Below are positions 27,897 to 36,944 of a stretch of DNA of 64,000 nt, piece by piece (positions within the stretch are counted from its first letter, which is position 1; each line of letters begins with the position of its first letter). Source of the stretch: Halomonas cerina. Its GTDB lineage: Bacteria > Pseudomonadota > Gammaproteobacteria > Pseudomonadales > Halomonadaceae. The stretch is from positions 1 to 64,000 of the forward strand of contig NZ_JACHXP010000007.1 of NCBI RefSeq assembly GCF_014192215.1, written 5' to 3'. Both the position numbers and the translations under genes were made by a program. The notes below the pieces were generated by a model. The model had not been told where the DNA came from. It ran no database searches and was given only the letters and a program-made list of their open reading frames with translations.

Positions 27897-29150
27897 TCAC
27901 TCCTGCCAGTCGGCGATGAGCGCGCGCTCCTCGTCGGTCATGCCGGTGCTGTTGCCCAGAGGCATGTAGCCACTCGCCACCACCTGCTTGATCAGCTCGG
28001 CCTGTCGCTGCAGCTGGCCCTCGGTTTCCAGGATCACCCCGGCCGGGGCGGCGGCGAAACCGGCATGCTCGGGGTTCTGGGCATGGCAGGACACGCAGCG
28101 CTCGGTGATGATGGCGTGTACCTCCTCGAGCGCCCCGTCCTGGGCCACCGTCTCGGTGGCGGCCGGCGCCTCCGCAGTGGCCGCGGGCGCCTCGGTGCTA
28201 GCAGTGGCCACCCCGTTATTGCCGCTAGGGGCGCCGATCCACACCGCCACCAGGATCAGGACCACGCCCGAGGCCGGGTAGGCCGGCTTGATCTCGCCGG
28301 CGTGCATCAGCACGAAGAACTGACGAATCAGGGCACCGGCGAAGATGAATAGCGACATGATCACCCAGGACAATTCATGGGTGTAGGTGAAGGAGTAGTG
28401 GTTGCTGAGCATCAGCAGCACCACCGGCAGCGTGAAGTAGGTGTTGTGCACCGACCGCTGCTTGCCCCGCTTGCCGTCGATGGGGTTCGGCGTCTCGCCA
28501 GCCTTCATGGCCTTCACCATGCGGCGCTGCCCGGGGATGATCCAGAAGAAGACGTTGGCCGACATGGCGGTGGCCATCACCGCGCCGGTGAGCAGGAAGG
28601 CTGCACGCCCCGAGAAGATCTGGGTGCTCAGGTAGGCCACCCCCACCATCATCACCGCCACCGCGACGCTCAGCAGTCCGTCGCGCTGCATGTCGGGGCT
28701 GATGCGCTTGCACAGCTCGTTGTAGACTACCCAGCCCCCGGCAAGGAACAGCAGAGCCACAAGGTTGGCCTGCCAGCCGCTCATGTTCGCCGCCCAGGCC
28801 CAGTCACTGCCCGGGTTCACCAGGTAGAAGCTCGGGTTGGCCATGTAGAGGCTGACGAAGAGGGCGAAGCCGGAAAGCCAGGTGGTATAGGCCTTCCAGA
28901 ACGACCAGTGCAGGTCCTCGGGCAGCTTAGCCGGCGCCGTGGCGTACTTCTGATTGTGGTAGAAGCCGCCGCCATGCACCGCCCACATTTCGCCGAACAC
29001 GCCCTTCTGCTTGTCTTCCGCCGCCTTGGGCGGACGCAGGCTATTGTCCAGCATCACGAAATAGATGGACTCGCCGATCCAAGCGATGGCGGCGATTACA
29101 TGCAACCATCTCAGCAGGAGGTTGGCGAAGTCCAGAAAGTAGGCTTCCAT
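27897..29150 (-). CDS. puuD: Membrane-bound urate oxidase (hydroxylase) PuuD with C-terminal cytochrome c
   Basis: The product of 417 aa has a PuuD membrane domain (residues 1 to about 310, eight or so helices; LRWLHVIAAIAWIGESIYFV, HWSFWKAYTTWLSG, NHYSFTYTHELSW). An Ala/Thr-rich linker leads to a cytochrome c domain with C352-V-S-C-H356 and the distal Met396 (SGYMPLGN). PuuD-type enzymes oxidise urate to 5-hydroxyisourate and pass electrons through the heme to the respiratory chain, unlike soluble Uox, which makes H2O2. The gene follows uraH at 49 bp. The family assignment is firm. Confidence 0.94.
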   Translation of the reverse strand: MEAYFLDFANLLLRWLHVIAAIAWIGESIYFVMLDNSLRPPKAAEDKQKGVFGEMWAVHGGGFYHNQKYATAPAKLPEDLHWSFWKAYTTWLSGFALFVSLYMANPSFYLVNPGSDWAWAANMSGWQANLVALLFLAGGWVVYNELCKRISPDMQRDGLLSVAVAVMMVGVAYLSTQIFSGRAAFLLTGAVMATAMSANVFFWIIPGQRRMVKAMKAGETPNPIDGKRGKQRSVHNTYFTLPVVLLMLSNHYSFTYTHELSWVIMSLFIFAGALIRQFFVLMHAGEIKPAYPASGVVLILVAVWIGAPSGNNGVATASTEAPAATAEAPAATETVAQDGALEEVHAIITERCVSCHAQNPEHAGFAAAPAGVILETEGQLQRQAELIKQVVASGYMPLGNSTGMTDEERALIADWQE

Positions 29151-29199
29151 CGGTCAGGCCTCGTTGGAGTTGTTTGTTCTCGTGAATCCAGTGGCGGGC

Positions 29200-29553
29200 T
29201 CAGCTGCCGCGGTAGGTGGAGTAGCTATACGGCGAGAGCAGCAGCGGCACATGATAGTGCTGCCCGGCGTCGGCCACGCCGAAACGCAGCGGGATCACAT
29301 CGAGGAACCGCGGTTCCTCGGCCTCGATGCCCCGGGCACGCAGGTAGTCGCCGGCATGGAAGACCAGCTCGTACTCGCCGACGGTGAAGGCCTCGCCTTC
29401 CAGGATGGGGGCATCGCAGCGGCCGTCGTCATTGGTGACGACCTCGGTGATTCGCTGACGCTCGCCGCCCTCCAGGCGATAGACCTCGATGCGGATGCCC
29501 TCGCCCGGCAGGCCGAGTGAGGTATCCAGCACATGAGTGGTGAGATAGCCCAT
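29200..29553 (-). CDS. uraH: 5-Hydroxyisourate hydrolase (transthyretin-like)
   Basis: The product of 117 aa has the complete HIU-hydrolase signatures: [17 protein letters not shown] at the N-terminus, [19 protein letters not shown] at the C-terminus, ending in the diagnostic YRGS. It opens 5-hydroxyisourate to OHCU. There is no signal peptide, so it is cytosolic. It is upstream of puuD on the same strand and divergent from uraD, so the three steps of urate to allantoin share one control region. Confidence 0.96.
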   Translation of the reverse strand: MGYLTTHVLDTSLGLPGEGIRIEVYRLEGGERQRITEVVTNDDGRCDAPILEGEAFTVGEYELVFHAGDYLRARGIEAEEPRFLDVIPLRFGVADAGQHYHVPLLLSPYSYSTYRGS

Positions 29554-29660
29554 TATCTTCTCCTCTTGTCATCGGTGCCGGACGCGTCGCCGGCGGGAGT
29601 GTCATGCTTCGAGTACGCCCGCGGGTCAGGGATGAGCGCGTCCTTTAGAGAACAGTTGTA

Positions 29661-29701
29661 GCTCTAAATAGAGCACATTTCAAAGACTTTATTGTATACA
29701 G
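29661..29701. promoter_or_regulatory. Divergent uraH/uraD control region
   Basis: TTGTATACAG at 29692-29701 matches the island-wide GntR-type box. A second dyad, GCTCTA-AA-TAGAGC, lies at 29661-29674. Both fall in the AT-richer centre of the 210-bp divergent gap. Confidence 0.6.
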
Positions 29702-29763
29702 TTTTATCGCTACCCTGACAACTCCGATGTCACTCCCTCACCCGCGCAACAAGGAGAACCCCC

Positions 29764-30288
29764 ATGAGCAGCAAGACGCTTTCTCCCCGGCCCAGCCAGC
29801 TGGAACAGGCCGCCTTCATCGAACAGTTCGGCGACATCTACGAGCACTCCCCCTGGGTGGCCAAACTGGCCTGGCAGCGTGGCCTGGGCCCGGAGCAGGA
29901 CACCCCGCAGGGCCTGGCCGAGCGGATGGGTGAGGTGCTGCGCGAGGCCAGCCCCGAGCGTCAGCTCGAGGTGATCCGCGCTCACCCGGACCTCGCCGGT
30001 AAGGCGGCCATCGCCGGCGAGCTGACCGACGACTCCAGCCGCGAGCAGGCCGGTGCGGGTCTCGACCAGTGCACGCCCGAAGAGCTCGCCCGCTTCGAGC
30101 GTCTCAATGCCGCCTACAAGGAGAAGTTCGGCTTCCCCTTTGTGATGGCCGTCAAGGGCAGCGACCGCCATGCCATCCTCGCGGCCTTCGAAGCTCGGCT
30201 GCCGAACGCCCCCGACGAAGAACGGCGCACCGCCATCGAGCAGATCAACCGCATCGCGGCCTTCCGCCTGGAAGAGCGCACCGCCTGA
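29764..30288 (+). CDS. uraD: OHCU decarboxylase
   Basis: The product of 174 aa has the UraD motifs FGDIYEHSPWVAKLAW (catalytic His), VIRAHPDLAGKAA, and EKFGFPFVMAVKG. It converts OHCU to (S)-allantoin, which avoids slow spontaneous racemising decay. It is transcribed alone, away from uraH-puuD, and is followed by a strong intrinsic terminator. Confidence 0.96.
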   Translation: MSSKTLSPRPSQLEQAAFIEQFGDIYEHSPWVAKLAWQRGLGPEQDTPQGLAERMGEVLREASPERQLEVIRAHPDLAGKAAIAGELTDDSSREQAGAGLDQCTPEELARFERLNAAYKEKFGFPFVMAVKGSDRHAILAAFEARLPNAPDEERRTAIEQINRIAAFRLEERTA

Positions 30289-30312
30289 TCGTTCGTCGCA
30301 TCGGATAACGCC

Positions 30313-30347
30313 AAAGCGCTGCCGGGTGGCCCGGCAGCGCTTTTTTT
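30313..30347 (+). terminator. Intrinsic terminator of uraD
   Basis: A 14-bp perfect stem (AAAGCGCTGCCGGG / CCCGGCAGCGCTTT), TGG loop, continuing into a run of seven T on the plus strand. Confidence 0.95.
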
Positions 30348-30384
30348 GGCTCGCGGGGCGGGCAGGCCCGCCCCCTCGGCCGGC

Positions 30385-31779
30385 TTACTTCTCGGCCTTG
30401 AGCCCAGCACCGGCGGTCTGATCGGCATCCGCCTCGGCGATCGCCTCACGCTCCCGGGCCTCGTCGGCCAGGGACGTGCGGGGCAGCACGATATTGAGCA
30501 CGAAGGCGGTGATGGCGGCTACCACGATGGGCGCCCCGCCGATCACGTTCTGCAGCATTGCCGGAAATTGCTCGATCGATGATGGGACCTGGGCAATGCC
30601 CAGGCTCAGCGCCAGCGCCAGTCCCACGATGGTCATATTGCGGGCGGATAGCTCGTCCTTGATCAGCAGCTGGATGCCGGTCATGGTGATCATGCCGAAC
30701 ACGATGATGGTGGCCCCGCCCAGCACCGGATAGGGAATGGTGGTCATGATGGCGCCGAACTTGGGGCTCAAGCCGGCCAGGATCATGAACAGCCCGGCGA
30801 TGGCCAGCACGTAGCGGCTGATCACCTTGGTCATCGCCACGATGCCCACGTTCTGACTGAACGTGGAGGTCGGCAGGGCGCCGAAGAAGGCGCTCACCGC
30901 GGTGGTCAAGCCATTGCCCAGCAATCCGCCGGTCAGCTCCCGGGTCTTCAGCTCGCGGTTCATGCCGCCCACGGTGGTGGCCGACAGGTCGCCGATGGTC
31001 TGTACGGAGTTAATCACGCAGATCACCACCATGGACACGATGGCGGCGGTATGGAACTCCATCTCGAAGGGCATCACCTTCGGCACGGCGATCCACTGGG
31101 CCTCGACCACCGACGCGAAGCTGACCATGCCCAGGGCCAGTGAGAGCAGATAGCCCACCAGGATCCCGACCATGATGGCGGAGAGCTTGATCACGCCCCT
31201 GCCGAACTGGGAGGCCACTAGCACCGTGAGCAGCGTGACCAGCCCCACGATCCAGTTGATGGGGTTACCGAACTCCGCCGCATTGACGTTGCCGCTCCCC
31301 GCCATGTAGCGAATGGCGATGTCGTACAGCGACAGGCCGATCACCAGCACCACGGTGCCTGCCACCACGGGCGGGAAGAGATGGCGGATATACTGGATGA
31401 AGTGGCCCACCACCATCATGGTGATGCCCCCGACGAGCTGAGCCCCGAGGATGCCTTCGATGCCGAACTGGCCGCCTACCGCAATCAACGTCGGCACATA
31501 GGCAAAGCCCACGCCGAAGATCGCCGGCAGTCGCGCACCGAACTTCCAGACACCGTAGAGGTGGAACAGCGTGCAGATCCCGGAGGCCAGCACCGCGATC
31601 TGAATCAACAGCAGCTTTTCTGTCGGCGTCGCCCCCACCACGCCCGCAATGATGATGGGCGGCGTAATGACACCGGCCACCATGGCCAGCACGTGCTGCA
31701 GGGACAGCGGCAAGGCCTTCGGGATCGGTGGCCTGCCGTGGAAATCGAAGATCGAGGTGTTCTTGGAGTCTGTCTGCAT
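30385..31779 (-). CDS. NCS2-family xanthine/urate permease
   Basis: The product of 464 aa is a nucleobase:cation symporter of the XanP/UacT/UraA fold. The N-terminus has ALPLSLQHVLAMVAGVITPPIII, and helix 8 and beyond show TIGDLSATTVGGMNREL and FGALPTSTFSQNVGIVAMT. It should import xanthine or urate, feeding PuuD. I chose the ATG at 31779; the longer TTG start at 31821 would overlap the operator. A perfect TTTGTATACAAA box lies 32 nt upstream. Confidence 0.9.
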   Translation of the reverse strand: MQTDSKNTSIFDFHGRPPIPKALPLSLQHVLAMVAGVITPPIIIAGVVGATPTEKLLLIQIAVLASGICTLFHLYGVWKFGARLPAIFGVGFAYVPTLIAVGGQFGIEGILGAQLVGGITMMVVGHFIQYIRHLFPPVVAGTVVLVIGLSLYDIAIRYMAGSGNVNAAEFGNPINWIVGLVTLLTVLVASQFGRGVIKLSAIMVGILVGYLLSLALGMVSFASVVEAQWIAVPKVMPFEMEFHTAAIVSMVVICVINSVQTIGDLSATTVGGMNRELKTRELTGGLLGNGLTTAVSAFFGALPTSTFSQNVGIVAMTKVISRYVLAIAGLFMILAGLSPKFGAIMTTIPYPVLGGATIIVFGMITMTGIQLLIKDELSARNMTIVGLALALSLGIAQVPSSIEQFPAMLQNVIGGAPIVVAAITAFVLNIVLPRTSLADEAREREAIAEADADQTAGAGLKAEK

Positions 31780-31810
31780 GGCTCGCCCACTGCGGTTGTT
31801 GTCTGTGGAA

Positions 31811-31822
31811 TTTGTATACAAA
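31811..31822 (-). promoter_or_regulatory. Perfect TTTGTATACAAA box upstream of the xanthine/urate permease
   Basis: 12-bp perfect palindrome of the TTGTATACAA family, 32 nt before the permease ATG, close enough to overlap the promoter. A degenerate copy (TTGTGTACTT) lies at 32116-32125. Confidence 0.65.
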
Positions 31823-32252
31823 CAACCCTGGCATATTGTCTAACAATTTTAAATGAGAATAGGCACAAAGTCGTACACAGTATCGGGCGTTACTGCTTTT
31901 CCCGTCGTATCCCCTTGGCCTGTGCCGAAACGCTCTTGCCCAGGGTCCTCCCTAGAAGTGCGCACCCCTATACTCCGCGTCGCTAGCCCACCGAAGTAGC
32001 CATCGCCTTTCTCGTCCTTCACAGGGAAGACACCCTTGGCCCCCATGAGCACCGCTGCGCCTCGACAGGCCAATCCCAGACCAGATTGACCTAAAAGCCG
32101 GAGATCGAAAGATACTTGTGTACTTAAAGACCTTATAAAGTATGCAATTTTTACCCCCGTGCGACTGAGGATGGTCTGATGAATCCTAATTCACGTGCGA
32201 GGAATGGCGGCCTACACTGAAGGCGAAATATCCCTGTCAGGAGCACCCCCCC
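31823..32252. other. 430-bp intergenic stretch without a supported gene
   Basis: Between the permease promoter and the phosphoribosyltransferase gene. A minus-strand open frame of 74 codons (31849-32073) has no ribosome site or recognisable family. Its composition and phrasing look like part of a dispersed non-coding repeat, though this is only an impression. The 32080-32150 part is AT-rich and may hold the promoter of the downstream gene. Confidence 0.4.
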
Positions 32253-32876
32253 ATGTTCCGAGATCGCCATGATGCTGCCGAGCAACTCGCCGAGCGGCTC
32301 ACCCACCTGAAAGGACATGATCCGCTGATCCTGGCCATCCCGCGGGGCGGCGTCCCCATGGGGCGGCTGATCGCCGATGCGCTCGAAGGAGAGCTGGACG
32401 TGGTGCTGATACGGAAGCTGGGAGCGCCGGGGAACCCCGAGTATGCCATCGGCGCGGTGAGCGAGGATGGCAGCGTAGCGCTGGAGGATGCGGCCAGTCA
32501 CTTCCGGGAATCGGCCATCACAGAGGAGATCGAGAAGCAGCGGGCCCTGATCGAGGAGCGGCGACGTCGTTACACGCCGGTCCGGGCGCCCATCGATCCC
32601 GATGGACGCACCGTGGTAGTGGTCGATGACGGCAGCGCGACCGGCGCCACCATGGCCGCGGCCCTGACCACCCTGCGACAGCGGGCGCCCGCGCGATTGA
32701 TCGCCGCCATCGGCACGGCACCCCCCGAGACCGTCTCACGCCTGGAACGACTGGCCGACGAGGTGGTGTGCTTGGAATCGCCTCGCGACTTCCGGGCGGT
32801 GGGCCAGTTCTTCGCCAGCTTCGGTCAGGTCGACGACGACGAGGTGATGGACCTGCTGGGCAACGAGCACGGTTGA
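32253..32876 (+). CDS. Phosphoribosyltransferase-fold protein
   Basis: The product of 207 aa has a type I PRTase fold. ILAIPRGGVPMGRLIAD lies near the N-terminus, IRKLGAPGNPEYAIGAV follows, and the PRPP loop VVVVDDGSATGATM sits around residues 120-134. The standard loop has acidic DD followed by small residues and GxTxxA, as here. Members of this group are often annotated only as phosphoribosyltransferase and have no fixed substrate. Its location next to purine genes may be coincidental. Confidence 0.85.
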   Translation: MFRDRHDAAEQLAERLTHLKGHDPLILAIPRGGVPMGRLIADALEGELDVVLIRKLGAPGNPEYAIGAVSEDGSVALEDAASHFRESAITEEIEKQRALIEERRRRYTPVRAPIDPDGRTVVVVDDGSATGATMAAALTTLRQRAPARLIAAIGTAPPETVSRLERLADEVVCLESPRDFRAVGQFFASFGQVDDDEVMDLLGNEHG

Positions 32877-32888
32877 TGCCGTCGGCCG

Positions 32889-32940
32889 CCCAACGCAAAG
32901 CGGGCCGCCATCCCGAGGTGGCGGCCCGCGCTGCGTTGGG
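32889..32940. terminator. Large interrupted hairpin between convergent PRTase and phasin genes
   Basis: Outer arms CCCAACGCA / TGCGTTGGG (9 bp) and inner arms GCGGGCCGCCA / TGGCGGCCCGC (11 bp), separated by 2-nt bulges on each side, with an 8-nt loop. It occupies most of the convergent gap and likely serves both genes. Confidence 0.7.
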
Positions 32941-32951
32941 CACCCGGACGA

Positions 32952-33302
32952 TCAGCGTGTGCTGGCAGCCTGGAAATTCTCTTCGGCTAGTTTTTGCCCC
33001 TTCTGGACATACTCCTGGCCCAGGGTCATGACCCTCTCGACATCGCCCTTGAGGCGCTCACCCATGTCCTGGCTGGCCTTCTGCTGATCTTCCACGACCT
33101 TCTTGAGGCTGTCGGCATCGGTGACGGTCAGCCACTCACGCGCCTGCGTCAGTCCCATGTCGGTCATGGCGCGCACCGCATCGAACTGAACGGATATCAG
33201 CTTCTCGGTGTACTCCAGGTTCAGCGAGCCGTAGGCCCGCAGGGGACCCACAAACAGGGATTCGAACTGCTCGGTTGCCTTCTCGGTCGTTGCATCGCTC
33301 AT
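32952..33302 (-). CDS. Phasin-family protein
   Basis: The product of 116 aa is small, helical and free of cysteine. The N-terminal pattern EQFESLFVGPLRAYGSLNLEYTEKLISVQFDAVR and the amphipathic middle are typical of phasin_2 proteins. These coat polyhydroxyalkanoate granules. The second of two adjacent ATGs (33302) is preferred because GGAGGT lies five bases before it. No PHA synthase is nearby, so assignment rests on sequence character. Confidence 0.75.
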   Translation of the reverse strand: MSDATTEKATEQFESLFVGPLRAYGSLNLEYTEKLISVQFDAVRAMTDMGLTQAREWLTVTDADSLKKVVEDQQKASQDMGERLKGDVERVMTLGQEYVQKGQKLAEENFQAASTR

Positions 33303-33452
33303 CATCTACCTCCGCCTGCATCGAATGGGGGACTCTCCGCGCTGCAATGCAACCTATAGCAGGCCTTCTTGTGCGTCGCAATATACCGCCGCCTCCAGGT
33401 TTGCCGGTAGCTTCACGGCTCGCACCGCTGGCCACCGTCAACGCTGGCTGGC

Positions 33453-34160
33453 TCAGCGATAGGCGCCCTGAATGTCGGTAACGCGCATGGCGCTTCGCCC
33501 CAGGCCATCATGCTGATCGAGCATGCGTTCGAGCCAGGCGTAGACCGGGTCGGCATTGGACACCAGGTCGGCGCTGGAGACGCAGCGCGCCCACATGAAG
33601 TTGCCGAAGACCAGGTAGTCGGCCGCAGCCGGGGCATCGCCATCGAGGTAGTCGTCCTCCGAGAGGCTACCGCGTAGCGGGTCCAGGGCAGCATCGAGCT
33701 GAGCCAGCCCCTTGGCGGGGGAGTGGAATTCCTCGAGGGTCCGGCCGAAGCGCTTCTCGCGGGTCTCGCGGAAATAATCCCGGTCATCGGGATGCACGGC
33801 ATTGAACAGGTCCATGATGATGGTGCGCAGCATGGCCGGAGCCAACGCACGCTCGGCATAGTGCTTGAAGAAGCGCCCCCGCGCCTCAGCCAGGCCGTCG
33901 CCCAGCAGGGGGTTGTCAGGATAGGTCCGATCGAGATAGCGCAGGATCGCATAGCTATCGGTGACCACCTCGTCGCCATCGACGAGCACCGGCACCCTGT
34001 CATGGTCGGCGAAGGCCAGGACCTCCTTCTCGGTGAAACGCCAGGGACGCGTCTCGACCTCCAGCCCCTTGTGCGCCAGCGCGTAGCGAACCCGCCAGCA
34101 GAAGGGCGAGAACCGCAGCCCCTCCTCGATACCGCAGAGTTCATACAGCACCCGTGACAT
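33453..34160 (-). CDS. Glutathione S-transferase-family protein
   Basis: The product of 235 aa has an N-terminal thioredoxin-fold domain (residues about 1-80: FSPFCWRVRYALAHKGLEVETRPW, then RVPVLVDGDEVVTDSYAILRYLD) and an all-alpha C-terminal domain. The VPVL cis-proline and DS motifs that hold glutathione are present. The SPFCWR sequence resembles the beta-etherase/GstB-like group, with Ser or Cys as the catalytic candidate. AAGGAG precedes the ATG at 34160. Its substrate is not evident. Confidence 0.85.
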   Translation of the reverse strand: MSRVLYELCGIEEGLRFSPFCWRVRYALAHKGLEVETRPWRFTEKEVLAFADHDRVPVLVDGDEVVTDSYAILRYLDRTYPDNPLLGDGLAEARGRFFKHYAERALAPAMLRTIIMDLFNAVHPDDRDYFRETREKRFGRTLEEFHSPAKGLAQLDAALDPLRGSLSEDDYLDGDAPAAADYLVFGNFMWARCVSSADLVSNADPVYAWLERMLDQHDGLGRSAMRVTDIQGAYR

Positions 34161-34264
34161 GCCGACTCCTTGTGTGCGCGAAGGGTAGTGATTCGATAGT
34201 GCCAGGCTTTGTGGACCGTTGCCAAGGCCTCGCCTGAGCGTCAAAAAACGCCTTATTCTTGTCC

Positions 34265-34430
34265 ATTAGTCTAATCAGGGAGCGCGCATTTCCGCCTATC
34301 CGGCACGGATCTCCAAAATAAATCATTGTAAAACAGGACTATTTAGCCAGGCCTACAGAATTTCCAGCATTTCATTATTGGTCATACCAATTTACCCTAA
34401 GTGGTGACTTTCTCCCAGGGGTCGTATCGT
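34265..34430 (+). promoter_or_regulatory. Control region of the glycolate/lactate permease with three conserved elements
   Basis: The 357-bp gap 34161-34517 holds no gene. It contains ATTAGTCTAAT (34265-34275), the perfect palindrome ATTGGTCATACCAAT (34377-34391), and TCGTATCGTGCCGAGGCTG (34422-34440). The same three elements occur upstream of glcD with identical spacing (112 bp and 44-45 bp). ATTGGT-N3-ACCAAT is the PdhR/LldR/GlcC-type GntR operator shape. Confidence 0.65.
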
Positions 34431-34517
34431 GCCGAGGCTGCCGATCCGGTAGGACGGCACTTGAACGAGCTTGGCGTCACGAACCATCCAGCCTTATGAC
34501 GAGAGGAGCCTCCTCCA

Positions 34518-36218
34518 ATGCACAATACGACACTCGCGCTGCTGGCCTTCACGCCCCTGCTGCTGGCAGGCGTGCTGCTGATCGGCCTGCGACTGGCCGC
34601 CCGGGTCGCCATGCCGGTGGTCTTCGTGGTGACCGCCGTCATCGCCCTGTTCGCCTGGGACATGACCTTTACCCGGGTGCTGGCCTCGACCTTCCAGGGG
34701 TTGATCCTCACCGCGGCGATCTTGTGGATCATCTTCGGTGCCATCCTGCTGCTCAACACCCTGAAGCACTCCGGGGGCATTACCGCGATCCGCAAAGGCT
34801 TCTCGGGCATTAGTCCCGACCGTCGCGTCCAGGCGATCATCGTCGCCTGGCTGTTCGGCTGCTTCATCGAGGGGGCCTCGGGCTTCGGCACCCCGGCCGC
34901 GGTGGCCGCCCCGCTGATGGTGGCGCTGGGCTTTCCGGCGCTGGCGGCGGTGGTGGTGGGCATGATGATCCAGTCCACTCCGGTGTCCTTCGGCGCCGTG
35001 GGCACCCCGATCGTGGTGGGCGTCGCCGGCGGCATCGATCGTGCCTCGATCACCGAGCGCCTGGGTACCAGCGGCGCCGGCTGGCCGGACTACTTCCAGC
35101 TGATCGCCAGTGAGGTCGCCGTCATCCACGCCATCGTCGGCGTGCTCATGCCGCTGCTCATGGTGGTGATCATGGTGCGCTTCTTCGGCGCCAACCGTTC
35201 CTGGAAGGAAGGCCTATCCATCACTCCCTTCGCGCTGTTCGCCGGCGTCTGCTTCGTGGTGCCCTACGCCCTGGCCGGGACCCTGCTGGGACCGGAATTC
35301 CCGTCGATGATCGGCGCCATGGTCGGCCTGGCCATCGTCGTGCCGGCGGCCCGTCGCGGCTTCCTGATCCCCAAGGATCACTGGGACTTCCCAGAGCGTA
35401 CCGCCTGGCCGGACGAGTGGATCGGCAAACTGGTCATCAAGACCGAAGACATCGTGGGCAAGACGCCGATCTCCACCTTCATGGGCTGGTTCCCCTATGT
35501 GCTGCTGGCGGTATTCCTGGTCGCCTCACGCACCATCGCCCCGCTCAAGGACGCCCTGACCTCGCTGAGCCTCGGCTGGAACAACATCCTGGGCGAGGTC
35601 GGGATCTCCGGTAGCCTCCAGCCGCTCTACCTGCCGGGCGGCATCCTGCTGATCGTGGTGCTGATCACCGCGCTGCTGCACCGCATGCGTCTCGGCGAGC
35701 TTCGGGAGGCTTTCAGCGAGTCCACCCGCACTTTGCTCGGCGCCGGCTTCGTGCTGATCTTCACCATCCCCATGGTGCGCATCCTGATCAACTCCGGCGT
35801 CAACGCCGCCGACCTGGTCTCCATGCCGGTGGCCATGGCACGCTTCGTTGCCGAAGGGGTAGGCAGCGTCTATCCCTTCTTCGCCCCGACCGTTGGTGCC
35901 CTGGGGGCCTTCATCGCCGGCTCCAACACCGTCTCCAACCTCATGCTCTCGGCGTTCCAGTTCAACGTCGCCGAACAGCTCGGCGTCTCCACGGCCATGA
36001 TGGTCGCGCTTCAGGCCGTCGGGGCGGCGGCGGGCAACATGATCGCCATCCACAATGTGGTGGCCGCCTCGGCCACCGTGGGCCTGCTCGGCCGGGAGGG
36101 CATCACCATTCGCAAGACGATCCTGCCGACGCTCTACTACCTGGTCGCTTCGGGGCTCATCGGCCTAGTGGCCATCTACCTGCTGGGCCTCGGGGATCCG
36201 CTGACGCGGCTGGGCTGA
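34518..36218 (+). CDS. L-lactate/glycolate permease (LctP family)
   Basis: The product of 566 aa is a polytopic permease of about 13 helices. Family segments are [52 protein letters not shown] and [21 protein letters not shown]. LctP/GlcA proteins carry L-lactate, D-lactate and glycolate with protons. The promoter shares an operator and spacing with glcD, and the glycolate oxidase genes lie 1 kb downstream, so glycolate is the favoured substrate. Confidence 0.92.
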   Translation: MHNTTLALLAFTPLLLAGVLLIGLRLAARVAMPVVFVVTAVIALFAWDMTFTRVLASTFQGLILTAAILWIIFGAILLLNTLKHSGGITAIRKGFSGISPDRRVQAIIVAWLFGCFIEGASGFGTPAAVAAPLMVALGFPALAAVVVGMMIQSTPVSFGAVGTPIVVGVAGGIDRASITERLGTSGAGWPDYFQLIASEVAVIHAIVGVLMPLLMVVIMVRFFGANRSWKEGLSITPFALFAGVCFVVPYALAGTLLGPEFPSMIGAMVGLAIVVPAARRGFLIPKDHWDFPERTAWPDEWIGKLVIKTEDIVGKTPISTFMGWFPYVLLAVFLVASRTIAPLKDALTSLSLGWNNILGEVGISGSLQPLYLPGGILLIVVLITALLHRMRLGELREAFSESTRTLLGAGFVLIFTIPMVRILINSGVNAADLVSMPVAMARFVAEGVGSVYPFFAPTVGALGAFIAGSNTVSNLMLSAFQFNVAEQLGVSTAMMVALQAVGAAAGNMIAIHNVVAASATVGLLGREGITIRKTILPTLYYLVASGLIGLVAIYLLGLGDPLTRLG

Positions 36219-36236
36219 CGACACCGGCAGCATGAT

Positions 36237-36267
36237 GACAGCCCCCCGGCCGCGCCGGGGGGCTGTC
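36237..36267. terminator. 14-bp hairpin between convergent permease and gamma carbonic anhydrase genes
   Basis: GACAGCCCCCCGGC / GCCGGGGGGCTGTC with a CGC loop, 18 nt after the permease stop. No U-run; likely bidirectional. Confidence 0.65.
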
Positions 36268-36295
36268 TCGTGACGGGGATACGGTCACCAGCCGC

Positions 36296-36820
36296 TCAGC
36301 CGATACGCTCGAGCTCGCTCGCATGACGCCGGGCGCGCTCGACGTAACCTGCCGCGTTTTTCCTGAGGTCGGCGATCGCCTCTTCGGAGAGCTCGCGCAC
36401 CACCCTGGCCGGCGCACCAACGATCAGCGAGTTATCCGGAAAGCTCGCCCCCTCCTTGATGACCGCCCCTGCACCTACCAGGCAATTCTTGCCGATGACC
36501 GCCCCGTTAAGGATCACCGCCTGGATGCCGATCAGGCTGCCATCGCCGATGGTACAGCCGTGAAGCATGGCCTGATGACCGACCGTGACGCCCTTCCCCA
36601 CCGTCAGGGGGAACCCCGGATCGGCATGCAACACCGCCCCGTCCTGGATATTGCTCTCCTCGCCAACCTCAAGATGGTCGGTATCGCCGCGCAGTACCGC
36701 CTGGTACCAGACGCTGGCGTTGCGCTTGAGGGTCACCTGCCCAATCACGTCGGCCGTTTCGGCCACGTAGACGTCCTCCGCGATGTCCGGCACCTGCCCT
36801 GCGTATCGATAGATCGCCAT
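36296..36820 (-). CDS. Gamma-class carbonic anhydrase-like protein
   Basis: The product of 174 aa is a left-handed beta-helix trimer protein of the YrdA/PaaY/CaiE group. Hexapeptide repeats fill residues about 15-140. The zinc histidines are visible in [43 protein letters not shown] precedes the ATG. It is inserted in the opposite direction between the glycolate permease and glcD. Enzyme activity in this group is variable; some members are CoA-ester hydrolases. Confidence 0.88.
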   Translation of the reverse strand: MAIYRYAGQVPDIAEDVYVAETADVIGQVTLKRNASVWYQAVLRGDTDHLEVGEESNIQDGAVLHADPGFPLTVGKGVTVGHQAMLHGCTIGDGSLIGIQAVILNGAVIGKNCLVGAGAVIKEGASFPDNSLIVGAPARVVRELSEEAIADLRKNAAGYVERARRHASELERIG

Positions 36821-36944
36821 GCTGCTTTTCCTCGAATCGGTGGGTCGTCATGGGTCGCCGTGCTCAGTCTCAAGGACGTCGATAGTCGCGACTCGGCAAC
36901 ATACTGACATTCACCAGCCTCGCATCGAGCTACTCGCCTTATCC

